Below, in pieces: positions 18,773 to 27,301 of a stretch of DNA of 64,000 nucleotides (within the stretch, counting starts at the first letter, position 1; every line of letters begins with the position of its first letter). The position numbers and the translations under genes were made by a program. Below the pieces are notes generated by a model that made no database searches, was not told where the DNA came from, and saw nothing but the letters and a program-made list of their open reading frames with translations. Source of the DNA: Deinococcales bacterium (GTDB lineage: Bacteria; Deinococcota; Deinococci; Deinococcales; JAAFIG01); NCBI GenBank assembly GCA_013298595.1, contig JAAFIG010000001.1, positions 62,001-126,000 on the forward strand, in the 5' to 3' direction.

Positions 18773-19108
18773 ATGCAAGATCGCCTCTCGAGCACTTGGT
18801 TAATGATTGATAACCCTACACTTCCCGATGAACGAATTACCATTCAAGCTGGCGCAGATAAGTACGCTTTGGTTTTTACAAATGTGGCAATTGCAGCTGT
18901 GTTCATGGCGGATTTACAAGACCCAACTTTGCGTCTCGAGTCCTTAGATTCTTGGGTTTTAAAAGAAACATATTTGACTACCTGTGCTTTGCTTGGTGCT
19001 TCTCGAGTGGTGTTTGATTATCAGCGTGGGCAGCATCATGCTGTGTCTGCGCCGCTTGAGGGTTTGCGTTTGTATTGTGCCGAGCAAATTGGTGGGTTGC
19101 CGCATTAG
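18773..19108 (+). CDS. Small protein of unknown function upstream of the DNA polymerase
   Basis: The 111-residue protein begins MQDRLSSTWLMIDNPTLP. The start at 18773 is supported by TACGCT six bases upstream; the frame is open for 26 more codons without a signal. The sequence alternates beta and alpha elements (KYALVFTNVAIAAVFMADLQ … LRLESLDSWVLKETYLTTCALLGASRVVFDYQRGQ), somewhat like SseB-type proteins, but I cannot assign a family. The polymerase frame opens immediately after its stop, so the two are probably co-transcribed. A role linked to the polymerase is only a guess. Confidence 0.5.
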   Translation: MQDRLSSTWLMIDNPTLPDERITIQAGADKYALVFTNVAIAAVFMADLQDPTLRLESLDSWVLKETYLTTCALLGASRVVFDYQRGQHHAVSAPLEGLRLYCAEQIGGLPH

Positions 19109-19147
19109 GTTTTGCGGCTCGAGAAAGTGTATTCTGTTTTTAACAAA

Positions 19148-21337
19148 ATGAGTCTGGCTTTACCTGAACATTCTTTGCATTGGCTCGAGGGTTGGGATGA
19201 CACCTCGGGGATTGTTTCTGTGGATGCTAATTCTCGAGGTGTTGTGCGGATTTGGCGGCGTGTTGAGGGTGTTTTACAACTCGAGCAAGATTCGTTTACA
19301 CCGTGGGTTTATGCCAAAAAAGTCGAGGCTCGTTGGGATTTACAGATCACGGAATTACCTGGTTCTGGTACGTACAAATACCTGATTCAAAACAATGATT
19401 GGCAAAAGTTGCGTAACACCATTGGTTTGACCAGAGAACACCCAGATTTTTATGCTGTGGGTTTAAACGAACAATACTTGATGGCTTCGGGTCGAACATA
19501 TTTTAAGTCTCTCGAGTACACAGATTTGATTCGTTTGCAATTTGATTTGGAAACCACAGCACTTGAGGCAAACAACGGAATTATTTTCTTAATTGCCATC
19601 AGGGATTCGACTGGTTTTGAGCTGTTACTCGAGGGTGACGAAGCCAATTTGATTCGCAATCTCGTTAAAATTGTGCAGCAACGCAACCCTGATATTCTCG
19701 AGAATCATAATATCAATGGTTTTGATTTACCTTTTCTTGAAGCACGAGCGGTGGTGCACAACATTCCGTTGCTATTAGGGCGAACCCAAAAGCCACTGCG
19801 CCGCGAAGGTGATCGGTATAGCGTAGCTGGGCGTGAAATTATTGATACTTTAGATGCTGTTTGGCGACACGATTTTGTGACTCGAGAATTGCCAAGTCAC
19901 CGCCTTAAAGATGTGGCAAAACATTATGGTTTAAGCGCACCAGATCGGGTGTACCTTGAAGGCTCGAGCATTGCCAGTATGTATCAAACAAATCCCGATT
20001 TGGTACGCCGTTATGCACTCGAGGATGTACGTGAAGTTGATAAACTTTCACAAAAACTTTTGCCAGCAAGTTTTGCCTTAGCTAAACTTGCTCCACGCCG
20101 ATACGAACGAATTTCCAGTGCTGGCACAGCCACAGGTATTCTCGAGCCAATGCTGGTACGGGCGTATTACCAGGCTAAGCGGGCTTTACCAAGTTCAGAT
20201 TGTGCTTATCTCGAGACTCCACATAATGGTGGAGCGGTTTTTTTATTTGCCACTGGTTTAGTCAAAAACGTGGTCAAAGCCGATATTGCCAGTTTGTACC
20301 CAAGTGTCATGCGGGCTTTTGATATTGGCTCGAGTTGCGATGAAATGGGTGTACTACTGGCATTGGTTAAACAAATGCTGGTCACTCGGCTCGAGCATAA
20401 GCGCCTCGCTAAAGCCAAACAAGGTGGACATCATGATGCTATGCAAGCCGCGCTCAAACTGGTTCTGAACAGTGCTTATGGTTATTTAGGTGCTGGCAAT
20501 ATGGCATTGTTTGCAGATCGTAAAGCAGCCGATGCGATTACACAAACTGGGCGCGATATTCTCGAGAATGTGATTCAGCAATTACGCGCAGCTAAAGTAA
20601 TGCTACTCGAGGCGGATACCGATGGTGTTTTTTTTGCCTCAAATTTTACCGAAAGTCAAGCTCGAGACGTTGTTAAAAACATTTCCGATTCGCTACCAGA
20701 AGGTATCACCCTCGAGTTTGATGATTTATACACAGCTATGCTTTCGCATGATATTAAAAATTATGCCCTGCTTCGCCGCGATAACACTGTGCAATTACGT
20801 GGTGTGAATTTTCGCTCAAGCCGTTTTGAACCAGCCATGCAAGTCTTCACAGAACAAATAGTCACAGCTGCGTTGCACAACAACACCGACGAAATCAGCC
20901 GCATTTACTTCGAGACTCGTGGCAAACTCGAGCAACGCCTCTATACTGCTCGAGAACTTGCCACTCGAGTGCGCTTACGAAAAACCATGTCCGAGTACAG
21001 CACTTCAAGAAACAAAATGCGTGAAGCTGCTTACGAAGCCATGCTTGCTGCTGGGCAGACTTGGGTCAAAGGGCAACGTCTTCGTATTTACCGCCGAGTT
21101 GGAGGGTACGGCATTTTACCTGCTGATGAAACCGAATCTGATCTCGAGCGAGCCAACGATTACGATGTAACGCATTACTTAAATTTACTCGAGCGAGTTT
21201 ATGCAAAAAAATTAGACACCGCTTTTAGTAAAGAAGATTTTGCTCGGGTTTTCTCGAGTTTTGCACAGGATAATTTGTTTGCCAGCGAAGCAAAACTGCA
21301 CTGGCTCGATCAGACAGTTACTTCAGGTCTTTTCTAA
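19148..21337 (+). CDS. Family B DNA polymerase with 3'-5' exonuclease
   Basis: The ~729-residue protein has all family B signatures. Exo I is LQFDLETTAL, Exo II is ILENHNINGFDLPFL, and Exo III is YALEDVREVD. Motif A is KADIASLYPSVM, motif B is ALKLVLNSAYGYLG, and motif C is LLEADTDGVFFAS with its catalytic Asp pair. Proofreading and polymerase centres therefore look intact. It is slightly shorter than E. coli Pol II (783 residues), with a compact thumb, and is probably a repair or bypass polymerase. Alternative starts are TTG 19112 and GTG 19127. I chose ATG 19148 because homology-like sequence starts right after it. The longer frame (19112-21337) holds 24 CTCGAG copies, one in each ~90 bases. 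Confidence 0.9.
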   Translation: MSLALPEHSLHWLEGWDDTSGIVSVDANSRGVVRIWRRVEGVLQLEQDSFTPWVYAKKVEARWDLQITELPGSGTYKYLIQNNDWQKLRNTIGLTREHPDFYAVGLNEQYLMASGRTYFKSLEYTDLIRLQFDLETTALEANNGIIFLIAIRDSTGFELLLEGDEANLIRNLVKIVQQRNPDILENHNINGFDLPFLEARAVVHNIPLLLGRTQKPLRREGDRYSVAGREIIDTLDAVWRHDFVTRELPSHRLKDVAKHYGLSAPDRVYLEGSSIASMYQTNPDLVRRYALEDVREVDKLSQKLLPASFALAKLAPRRYERISSAGTATGILEPMLVRAYYQAKRALPSSDCAYLETPHNGGAVFLFATGLVKNVVKADIASLYPSVMRAFDIGSSCDEMGVLLALVKQMLVTRLEHKRLAKAKQGGHHDAMQAALKLVLNSAYGYLGAGNMALFADRKAADAITQTGRDILENVIQQLRAAKVMLLEADTDGVFFASNFTESQARDVVKNISDSLPEGITLEFDDLYTAMLSHDIKNYALLRRDNTVQLRGVNFRSSRFEPAMQVFTEQIVTAALHNNTDEISRIYFETRGKLEQRLYTARELATRVRLRKTMSEYSTSRNKMREAAYEAMLAAGQTWVKGQRLRIYRRVGGYGILPADETESDLERANDYDVTHYLNLLERVYAKKLDTAFSKEDFARVFSSFAQDNLFASEAKLHWLDQTVTSGLF

Positions 21338-21350
21338 AATAATGATTGTT

Positions 21351-21370
21351 ATGTAAGTTAAAACTTACGT
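21351..21370 (+). promoter_or_regulatory. ArsR-type operator 1, autoregulatory
   Basis: The inverted repeat ATGTAAGT-N4-ACTTACGT is immediately followed by, and shares its last T with, the -10 TATACT (21370-21375). Initiation should fall at or next to ATG 21383, so a bound repressor would block the promoter. The same motif occurs at 22175-22194. Confidence 0.75.
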
Positions 21371-21382
21371 ATACTAGGAAGT

Positions 21383-21715
21383 ATGCCAACTTCACAACGC
21401 ACTGACTTTGATTTATTTACAGCCATTGCTGACCCAACACGACGCGGTATTGTGGATCTACTCAAAACAGGTGATCAATCTGTCTCGAGTTTAGCTGCTC
21501 CATTTCGTATGTCACGCCCAGCAATTTCGCAGCATTTACGGGTATTGCGTTTAGCAGGTTTGGTTACAGAACGCCGTGTTGGACGCGAACGCCATTATGG
21601 ATTACAAGCCGCACGCTTACGTGAAGTCTACGATTGGGTTCAACAATACCAACAGTTCTGGACAACAAAACTCGAGGCGCTTGGCACTTTTTTAGATACC
21701 AAGGTTCAATCGTGA
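21383..21715 (+). CDS. ArsR-family HTH repressor
   Basis: The 110-residue winged-helix protein has a typical AHSA1-associated ArsR sequence: FDLFTAIADPTRRGIVDLLKTGDQSVSSLAAPFRMSRPAISQHLRVLRLAGLVTERRVGRERHYGLQ. It lacks the metal-binding ELCVCDL motif of arsenic-type members, so it probably responds to something else. TATACT lies seven bases before ATG (leaderless). It overlaps the next gene by four bases (GTGA). The palindrome over its promoter recurs upstream of the VOC gene, which defines a small regulon. Confidence 0.9.
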   Translation: MPTSQRTDFDLFTAIADPTRRGIVDLLKTGDQSVSSLAAPFRMSRPAISQHLRVLRLAGLVTERRVGRERHYGLQAARLREVYDWVQQYQQFWTTKLEALGTFLDTKVQS

Positions 21716-22122
21716 ACCGTGACATTCGCTTAGAAATGCGTTACCCGCACTCACTTGAACGAGTCTGGCATGCCTTGACAGACCGTGAAGCTTTAGCGCT
21801 TTGGCTCATGCCTAACACTTTTGAAAGTCAGGTAGGACATCAATTTGAATTTCGGACTCGACCAGCCCTTGGTTTTGATGGCATTGTGCGTTGCCAAGTC
21901 ACCATCCTCGAACCACAACATCGTCTGGCTTACACATGGCTTGGTGGAGCAATGAATAAACCAACAATGGTCACATGGACGCTTGAAGCCGAGAATACCA
22001 GCACCAAAGTTATTCTCGAGCATACTGGCTTTGAGGGCATTGGTGGCATAGCCATCAGTTACTTACTTGGCAATGGTTGGCAGCGTATGTTGCAAAATGC
22101 CTTATCTAAAATTCTTGAGTGA
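21712..22122 (+). CDS. SRPBCC/AHSA1-domain protein
   Basis: The 136-residue protein matches the activator-of-Hsp90-ATPase-like START fold: RYPHSLERVWHALTDREALALWLMPNTFES at the N terminus, TWLGGAMNKPTMVTWTLE in the middle, and a C-terminal helix NGWQRMLQNALSKILE. Such proteins are hydrophobic-ligand binders often encoded next to ArsR repressors. I start it at GTG 21712, overlapping the ArsR stop by four bases, because residues before it do not look like the fold. The ligand is unknown. Confidence 0.82.
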   Translation: MNRDIRLEMRYPHSLERVWHALTDREALALWLMPNTFESQVGHQFEFRTRPALGFDGIVRCQVTILEPQHRLAYTWLGGAMNKPTMVTWTLEAENTSTKVILEHTGFEGIGGIAISYLLGNGWQRMLQNALSKILE

Positions 22123-22169
22123 CACAACATTGTGCTAATTAATCGCAAATGCACAGTAAATTACAAAAC

Positions 22170-22199
22170 TTGACATGTAAGTATTTACTTATGTATTAT
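22170..22199 (+). promoter_or_regulatory. Promoter of the VOC gene with ArsR-type operator 2
   Basis: -35 TTGACA (22170-22175) and -10 TATTAT (22194-22199) are 18 bases apart. The spacer is almost filled by ATGTAAGT-N4-ACTTATGT (22175-22194), which matches operator 1 in 15 of the 16 half-site bases. A repressor bound here would occlude RNA polymerase. Confidence 0.78.
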
Positions 22200-22223
22200 G
22201 AGCGCTGCAAAAAGGAGAACACC

Positions 22224-22610
22224 ATGAGCTTAATCGGCATTCGAGTTGTTTCTATCCCAGTTACTGACCAAGAAAAAGCCAAACAATTTTACGTAGAACA
22301 ATTAGGCTTTGAACTTGTCACCGACAACCCCTTTCAAATGTTTGGCAAGCAATTTCGCTGGATTGAAGTCGCACCCCATGGCGCATATACCACTATTTCA
22401 CTGACCAACTGGTTTCCTGACCTCAAACCGCTAACTGGTTTAGTGCTCAATACCAATGATGTCAACAACGATTACGAATTACTCAAAAGCAGAGGTATTC
22501 CCTTCTCCGCTCCACCTACAGATTCACACAGTGGCGGTGGACGGGTCGCATTTTTTTCCGACCCAGACGGTAATCGCTGGAATTTGACACAAGACGATGG
22601 ACGTGAATAA
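22224..22610 (+). CDS. VOC/glyoxalase-fold protein
   Basis: The 128-residue protein shows the VOC fold as two βαβββ modules: IRVVSIPVTDQEKAKQFYVEQLGFELVTDNPF, and a second half with GLVLNTNDVNNDYELLKSRGIPFSAPPTD and GRVAFFSDPDGNRWNLTQD. Such proteins include glyoxalases, dioxygenases and resistance proteins; this one resembles the small uncharacterised class. AAAGGAG precedes ATG 22224. Its promoter carries an operator matching that of the ArsR gene ~0.8 kb upstream, so the repressor probably controls it. Confidence 0.85.
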   Translation: MSLIGIRVVSIPVTDQEKAKQFYVEQLGFELVTDNPFQMFGKQFRWIEVAPHGAYTTISLTNWFPDLKPLTGLVLNTNDVNNDYELLKSRGIPFSAPPTDSHSGGGRVAFFSDPDGNRWNLTQDDGRE

Positions 22611-22751
22611 TTTCAGTATTACAGTTGTATCCAGATTGCATTGAGCTAGATGGGTGGCTAGTTCAATAACAAAAGCCATTGCCTTTGTATTCATGGTCAG
22701 TTCAGAAATCCTCTAGAATTTTTTAAACTTGCTGTAACGTTAAAACAGCAA

Positions 22752-24665
22752 CTATCGGTAACATCGAATTCGTCCGTCCAGTGTTGGCACATATAAATTC
22801 CCATTCATCATCAGTGGTGTGCCTTGGACACTCGAGCCGAGGTTATCTTGCCAAAGCACTGCGCCATCCTCAAGCCTAAATGCAATGAGTTCACCTGATT
22901 CGGTGGCAGTGTAAACAATACTTCTGGAAATAATCGGACTCGAAGTAATCCGACCTGATGTTTGGTGTGTCCAGATGTCATCGCCTGTCTCAAGGTGAAT
23001 GGCTCGGAGTACACCGTTGTCTTTTGCCCAGTTGCCTAGGATGACGGTATTACTACAAATAGCAGGAGCTGCCCAGACTTCACCTTCAAGGTCGTATTCC
23101 CAACGGCTTTCGGTTTCTGGTAACCAATCGTTGTTATTGCGGCGTAACTCGAGGGTGGTCACTTCGCCTTGCCATGATGGGATAACCAGTAGGGCTGCAT
23201 CAGGGTTTTTGGGGTCTCGAGTGATGCTTGGGGTAGCTTGGATTCCCTCGAGGGTTAATGTCCAAATGCGTTTACCATTTTGCAAATTAATACTGCTGAT
23301 ATTGCCATCTTCATCGCAAATAATAGCACTACCACCCCAGATAATCGGTGTGGCAACAATCGCACCACTGCTTTGGTATGTCCATTCAGGTTTGCCATTT
23401 CGTACACTGCTCAGTGTGCCATCTCGAGCGGCAATCAACCATGCGCCGTTCCACAGGGTTGGTGCAGCACTGATTTCACTTTTACAACGATGCGACCAGA
23501 GTGTGCGACTGGTACGCCATGTGATGGCTCTGGTGATGCCATCCCAACCAGCAAAAACGAGGGTGTCGCCATCAAAAGCGGCGGGCGCTGTGAGTTCATC
23601 GGTGGTTTGAAAATCAGCTAATCTCGAGCCGTTACTCGCATCCAAAATGCACATTGTGCCAGCTCGAGTGCCAATAGCAAGCGCTTCTCGAGAAGCTGTA
23701 ATGGCTGTACCCCACGTGATTTCGCTTGGCAGTTGGACTTGCCATACCAGTTTTAAACGGCTTGGGTCGGCAACGCCACCAGGATGATTGCCTGTGCGGT
23801 TACGTCCTCCTCGAAAATGCGCTGGGAAATGTTCAAAGGTTAAGCGGTCGTAACTTTCCGAGAAACGCTCAGCGGCATTGTTAGGTCGGGCAGAAGGGTC
23901 TTTTTGCAAAAAAGCAAAAATGGTTTCACCAATTGCTTTAGGAATAGCTGGGTTATGTTCCTCGAGCGGTTTAGGCATTTCATACACATGTTGGTAAAGC
24001 ACACCTTGGTCGTTATCGGCTTCAAAAGGCGCAATACCAGTTGCGCTGCGGTACAGCACTGCACCAAACGAATAAATATCGGATTTAGCGCTAATGCCCG
24101 TACCTTTAGCTTGCTCAGGAGCCATGTACTGTGGTGTGCCCAATGTGTACCCAGTACGGGTTAAATCTCTGGTGGCATCTGAAACATAGACCAAACCAAA
24201 ATCCATGATCCGAGGATGTCCTCTCGAGTCTATTAAAATATTGCGTGGTGTTAAATCCCGATGCACCAATTTACTATCGTGCAAATACGCTAAACCTCGA
24301 GCAGCTTCTTTTGCCACACGTAAAAAACGCTCGAGTTCTTCGGGGTTATCCTCGAGCGGACCTAAACTACTGATATGCCCACCTGTTAAGAGTTCCATTG
24401 TGAAAAAAGCCCGACCGTCCTCTTCACCAAGATCATAAATTCCAATAATATTGGGATGAGCTAACCTCGAGAGGGTACGGATTTCACGTCTGAAACGCTG
24501 CCGATCTGTGGGTGGCACATATTCATGAAGCACTTTTAAAGCAACATCACGTTTTAAAATGGTATCAAATGCACGCCAAACAACAGCCATACCACCTTCG
24601 CCAACGGGTTCGCGTAATTGGTAACGCCCAGCTAGTAGCGTGGGTTTGGCTTCGGGTTCAGACAC
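22752..24665 (-). CDS. Ser/Thr protein kinase fused to a PQQ-like beta-propeller
   Basis: The 637-residue protein has an N-terminal Hanks-type kinase domain at ~12-280: glycine loop [10 protein letters not shown], Lys in [16 protein letters not shown] catalytic loop, DFGLVY, and [10 protein letters not shown]. The usual HRDLKP Lys is replaced by Thr, a substitution also seen in other kinases. A short linker without a membrane segment leads to ~340 residues of PQQ/WD-like repeats ([13 protein letters not shown]-type blades with 'AAPAxW', 'ASPSI', 'SSPIIS'). The whole protein appears cytoplasmic. The propeller may bind a ligand or a partner. GTG start with TAAACT six bases upstream. Confidence 0.88.
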   Translation of the reverse strand: MSEPEAKPTLLAGRYQLREPVGEGGMAVVWRAFDTILKRDVALKVLHEYVPPTDRQRFRREIRTLSRLAHPNIIGIYDLGEEDGRAFFTMELLTGGHISSLGPLEDNPEELERFLRVAKEAARGLAYLHDSKLVHRDLTPRNILIDSRGHPRIMDFGLVYVSDATRDLTRTGYTLGTPQYMAPEQAKGTGISAKSDIYSFGAVLYRSATGIAPFEADNDQGVLYQHVYEMPKPLEEHNPAIPKAIGETIFAFLQKDPSARPNNAAERFSESYDRLTFEHFPAHFRGGRNRTGNHPGGVADPSRLKLVWQVQLPSEITWGTAITASREALAIGTRAGTMCILDASNGSRLADFQTTDELTAPAAFDGDTLVFAGWDGITRAITWRTSRTLWSHRCKSEISAAPTLWNGAWLIAARDGTLSSVRNGKPEWTYQSSGAIVATPIIWGGSAIICDEDGNISSINLQNGKRIWTLTLEGIQATPSITRDPKNPDAALLVIPSWQGEVTTLELRRNNNDWLPETESRWEYDLEGEVWAAPAICSNTVILGNWAKDNGVLRAIHLETGDDIWTHQTSGRITSSPIISRSIVYTATESGELIAFRLEDGAVLWQDNLGSSVQGTPLMMNGNLYVPTLDGRIRCYR

Positions 24666-24741
24666 AATGGTAGTTTAACGCAGAAAGTGGCAAAGGTATA
24701 ACCTAGGGTTGCAAGCAATATGTATGTCTCGAGATAGAAGC

Positions 24742-24927
24742 TCATTTGCGTGGCACTCGAGGTTCGGCTTTGCTTGGTTGCCCTCGGCGTTCAGGTCGAG
24801 GTTCGTTGACAGCCGCACCTTGATCGTTTGGACTGGGGCGTTTAGGCGCACCAACACCAACCAATTCGCCACCTTCTAATGGTGGTTTTTGTGGTGGATC
24901 CTCGAGCCTAGGGGCAATGGCAGGCAT
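24742..24927 (-). CDS. Small basic Pro-rich protein
   Basis: This 61-residue ORF reads MPAIAPRLEDPPQKPPLEGG and continues Pro/Arg/Glu-rich to PRVPRK. It looks disordered and basic. The only support is TACACT (24934-24939) exactly six bases upstream of the ATG, the pattern seen at many other genes here, and the fact that the frame contains CTCGAG copies read as Leu-Glu and Ala-Arg. There is no homology that I recognise. It lies between the terminator of the gene above and the kinase start. Confidence 0.4.
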   Translation of the reverse strand: MPAIAPRLEDPPQKPPLEGGELVGVGAPKRPSPNDQGAAVNEPRPERRGQPSKAEPRVPRK

Positions 24928-24956
24928 GGATAAAGTGTACTGGGGTTTCATGAAAA

Positions 24957-24978
24957 AACCCCAGCCAAAGCTGGGGTT
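24957..24978 (-). terminator. Terminator of the secreted-protein gene at 24993
   Basis: AACCCCAGC (24957-24965) and its complement (24970-24978) form a 9-base-pair stem with a 4-base loop. On the minus strand a run of six T follows (24953-24958). Confidence 0.85.
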
Positions 24979-24992
24979 CCTCGAGCAGAAGG

Positions 24993-25973
24993 TTATTTCA
25001 AGCGGAACAAAGCACATTTTTCGGTTAACGGTCGGGCTACACCTGTGCCAGATCGGTAAATAACCGTGCCAGTATAGGCTTTATCTTGAATACCTTTAAG
25101 GTCAAAACTGCAAATAAATTGGTCTGCACCGACGTTTAACTCGAGGGTTAAACGGTTTTCACTCGAGTTGTAAAACATAAAGGCTTCACCATTAGCTGCG
25201 CCTCGTTTGGCTGTGCCGCGTACAATCCCAGCCGCTGTGGTTTGCAAAGTAATATCAAAACTCAGATTACTGATTCGGGCTAACCAGCTTTGTTTCACTT
25301 CGATTTTTGGAGGCCAGACCAGTGCAACGGCTGTTTGTGGTGCTTTGATATCAGTGGCTACGCCTGTTGTTGGGTTTACCGCAGCAGGTGGGATTGGTGG
25401 GGTGACAACAGGCGGTGTGGTTGCAACAGGTGGTGTGGTTACAGGCGCTGCTGGTGTTGGAACTGTACCAGTGGTTGGTTGAATTGAAAGCGGCGCAGCC
25501 GGCGAATTGACCCACGAAACTAAACAAATAGACTCGAGTTTCTCGAATGGCTTGCCTGGAGCTTTGACATACGCAGCCCCAATCATGGTCACATCCAATG
25601 GGTTCTTACTAACAGAATCCTTGGTAAATTGGCATAAATACCCCGAACCATTGCTATTGGATAAATACAAATTGGTAATATCCGAGGTTTTTAAATAATA
25701 AAAAAAGGTTTGGTAATTCACACCACCTTGAACATTGGATTTCGCCGTGCCGATTGGGTCGCCATCTTTATCTTTAGCAGACAAATTAATTTCCCATTGA
25801 CCTAAAGGCTCGAGGGTTAAAACCCAGCGTTGACCAACCTCGAGAATCGGGGGCCAACTGAGTGCAGGTTTTGCTGGTGCTGGCTGCGCTGCTGGTGGTG
25901 TCGCAGGTGTGGTCTGCGCCAAAGCAGCCCCAGATAACATAAGGGCGGCAAAAAAAGTGAACAAGGATTTCAT
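24993..25973 (-). CDS. Secreted protein with two repeated domains and a Pro/Thr linker
   Basis: The 326-residue protein has a signal peptide (FFAALMLSGAALA-Q) and a short Pro/Ala stretch. Domain 1 (~37-150) and domain 2 (~220-326) are homologous: each starts WPP-x-x-EV-x-Q-x-W, has a GTAK motif and a Phe/Tyr-rich strand, and ends in a buried-Cys strand (YLCQF / FICSF). The two are joined by a 60-residue Pro/Thr/Ala/Val linker. This indicates internal duplication. I recognise no family; it is probably a surface or periplasmic binding protein. No ribosome-binding site or close -10 is clear upstream, and 25974-26135 shows no other element. Confidence 0.65.
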   Translation of the reverse strand: MKSLFTFFAALMLSGAALAQTTPATPPAAQPAPAKPALSWPPILEVGQRWVLTLEPLGQWEINLSAKDKDGDPIGTAKSNVQGGVNYQTFFYYLKTSDITNLYLSNSNGSGYLCQFTKDSVSKNPLDVTMIGAAYVKAPGKPFEKLESICLVSWVNSPAAPLSIQPTTGTVPTPAAPVTTPPVATTPPVVTPPIPPAAVNPTTGVATDIKAPQTAVALVWPPKIEVKQSWLARISNLSFDITLQTTAAGIVRGTAKRGAANGEAFMFYNSSENRLTLELNVGADQFICSFDLKGIQDKAYTGTVIYRSGTGVARPLTEKCALFRLK

Positions 25974-26135
25974 CGGGGCTTACTCTCGCAAATCAGCATG
26001 AGTGAGAAACCCAACATTTGATGAAGGCTTCTCATGGAAGAGCAGTCCAAATACTCATACTGCTAGGTTTGAGTTTAAAAAGGTTACGTTCTTGAAACCA
26101 TTTTTGGGTATTGGGTGTTCTACAAAACAAGCAAA

Positions 26136-26163
26136 AAGCCGTTTGCTCTAAAACAAACGGCTT
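26136..26163 (-). terminator. Terminator of the peroxiredoxin gene
   Basis: A 10-base-pair stem (26136-26145 with 26154-26163, AAGCCGTTTG) with an 8-base loop is followed on the minus strand by a T run. Confidence 0.82.
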
Positions 26164-26175
26164 GGGCTAGAATAT

Positions 26176-26631
26176 TTACAAGGATTTAATTTTCTCGAGT
26201 ACTTCGTCGGCATGTAAATTAAAATCACCTGCGTTGGTTTCGACATGTTCCATGACAACAGTACCAGCTTTATCTATTAAAAAAGTGGCTCGTTTGGAAA
26301 TACCGCGATCCTCGATAGCAACACCATACGCCTTGGCTGTTGCTAAGGTCATATCAGAAAGCAAAGGTACTTCGATACCGTATTCTTTTGCCCAAGCTTT
26401 ATGACTCCAAGGGCTGTCGCGGTTCACGCCGATAATAGTGGTATTTAATTCCTCAAAATCGGTTTTCATGGCACTAAATTCTGGCAGTTGTATACTGCAA
26501 ACTGGCGAGAAATCGAGTGGGTAGAAAATCAGGAGCACATTTTCTTTACCTTTAAATTGCTCGAGGTTGATATCTTCACCTGTGTGGGCTTTGAGGGCAA
26601 AATTCGGGGCTGTTTGATTAAGTAAGCTCAT
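26176..26631 (-). CDS. Single-cysteine peroxiredoxin (AhpC/TSA, AhpE-like)
   Basis: The 151-residue thioredoxin-fold protein has the peroxidatic motif YPLDFSPVCSIQLPEF (Cys45, with the Pro and Thr/Ser positions of the active site). The rest is typical: VNRDSPWSHKAWAKEYG, and RATFLIDKAGTVV, which contains the conserved catalytic Arg. Cys45 is the only Cys, so it would need an external thiol for recycling, as in mycobacterial AhpE. The leaderless promoter is TAGACT seven bases before ATG. Confidence 0.88.
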   Translation of the reverse strand: MSLLNQTAPNFALKAHTGEDINLEQFKGKENVLLIFYPLDFSPVCSIQLPEFSAMKTDFEELNTTIIGVNRDSPWSHKAWAKEYGIEVPLLSDMTLATAKAYGVAIEDRGISKRATFLIDKAGTVVMEHVETNAGDFNLHADEVLEKIKSL

Positions 26632-26680
26632 GACTTCCAGTCTACCATGCCCATTTTATGAGTTCTTAGTATTGCAGCAT

Positions 26681-27301
26681 TCAGAGCAGAGGTTTTTCTG
26701 GATCACGAACAGGTAATGTCAAACGGTAACGCCGAGCAGCTAACCTCGAGATAAACGTAACAAGCGCCCCAGAAGCCAGCACAATGTCACTCGAGACATG
26801 AGGTGTTAGGAAGTACACCACCACACAACCAAAAGCAGCCGTACTGGCATACAACTCGCCTGGTAAGAAAATTCTTGGCACTTCCCTGGCTAGAATATCG
26901 CGGATAACACCACCACCAACCCCAGAAACCGTGCCAATAAAAATGACACCCAGTAAACCAAAACCAAGTTCCATACCACGCTGAGCTGCACTCGCCGCAA
27001 ATAAACTCAAACCCAGTGCATCCAAAAACTCGAGTTCAGCTTCACGTTTCTCGAGCCGACGATATGCCAAAAATCCAAGGATTGCCCCACCAATGGCAGC
27101 CCAGAGTAAGCGTTCATCCTTAAACCACGAGGCAGGCAAAGAACCCGTTAAAGTGTCACGCAACGCGCCACCACCAACAGCTGTAACACAACCAAGCACA
27201 ATCACACCCAGTAAATCAAAACCTTTACGCACCCCAAGCATTGCACCGCTGGCAGCAAAAACCACCGTACCAATAAACGAAGCTATCTCAAGAGGAGTCA
27301 T
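26681..27301 (-). CDS. TRIC-family (UPF0126) cation channel homolog
   Basis: The 206-residue protein has seven membrane segments in two repeated halves. Each half carries the Gly-rich signature (VTAVGGGALRDTLTG and VSGVGGGVIRDILAR), which marks the trimeric intracellular cation channel family. Bacterial members are potassium or cation channels of uncertain role. Its ATG overlaps the xisI stop by four bases, so it is translated in the same operon as xisH-xisI. Confidence 0.88.
   Translation of the reverse strand: MTPLEIASFIGTVVFAASGAMLGVRKGFDLLGVIVLGCVTAVGGGALRDTLTGSLPASWFKDERLLWAAIGGAILGFLAYRRLEKREAELEFLDALGLSLFAASAAQRGMELGFGLLGVIFIGTVSGVGGGVIRDILAREVPRIFLPGELYASTAAFGCVVVYFLTPHVSSDIVLASGALVTFISRLAARRYRLTLPVRDPEKPLL

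Noticed and set aside
22752-24665. Kinase as a pseudokinase because HRDLKP reads HRDLTP
   Set aside because: Asp of HRD, Asn, DFG and the ATP Lys are all present; the Thr substitution occurs in active kinases.
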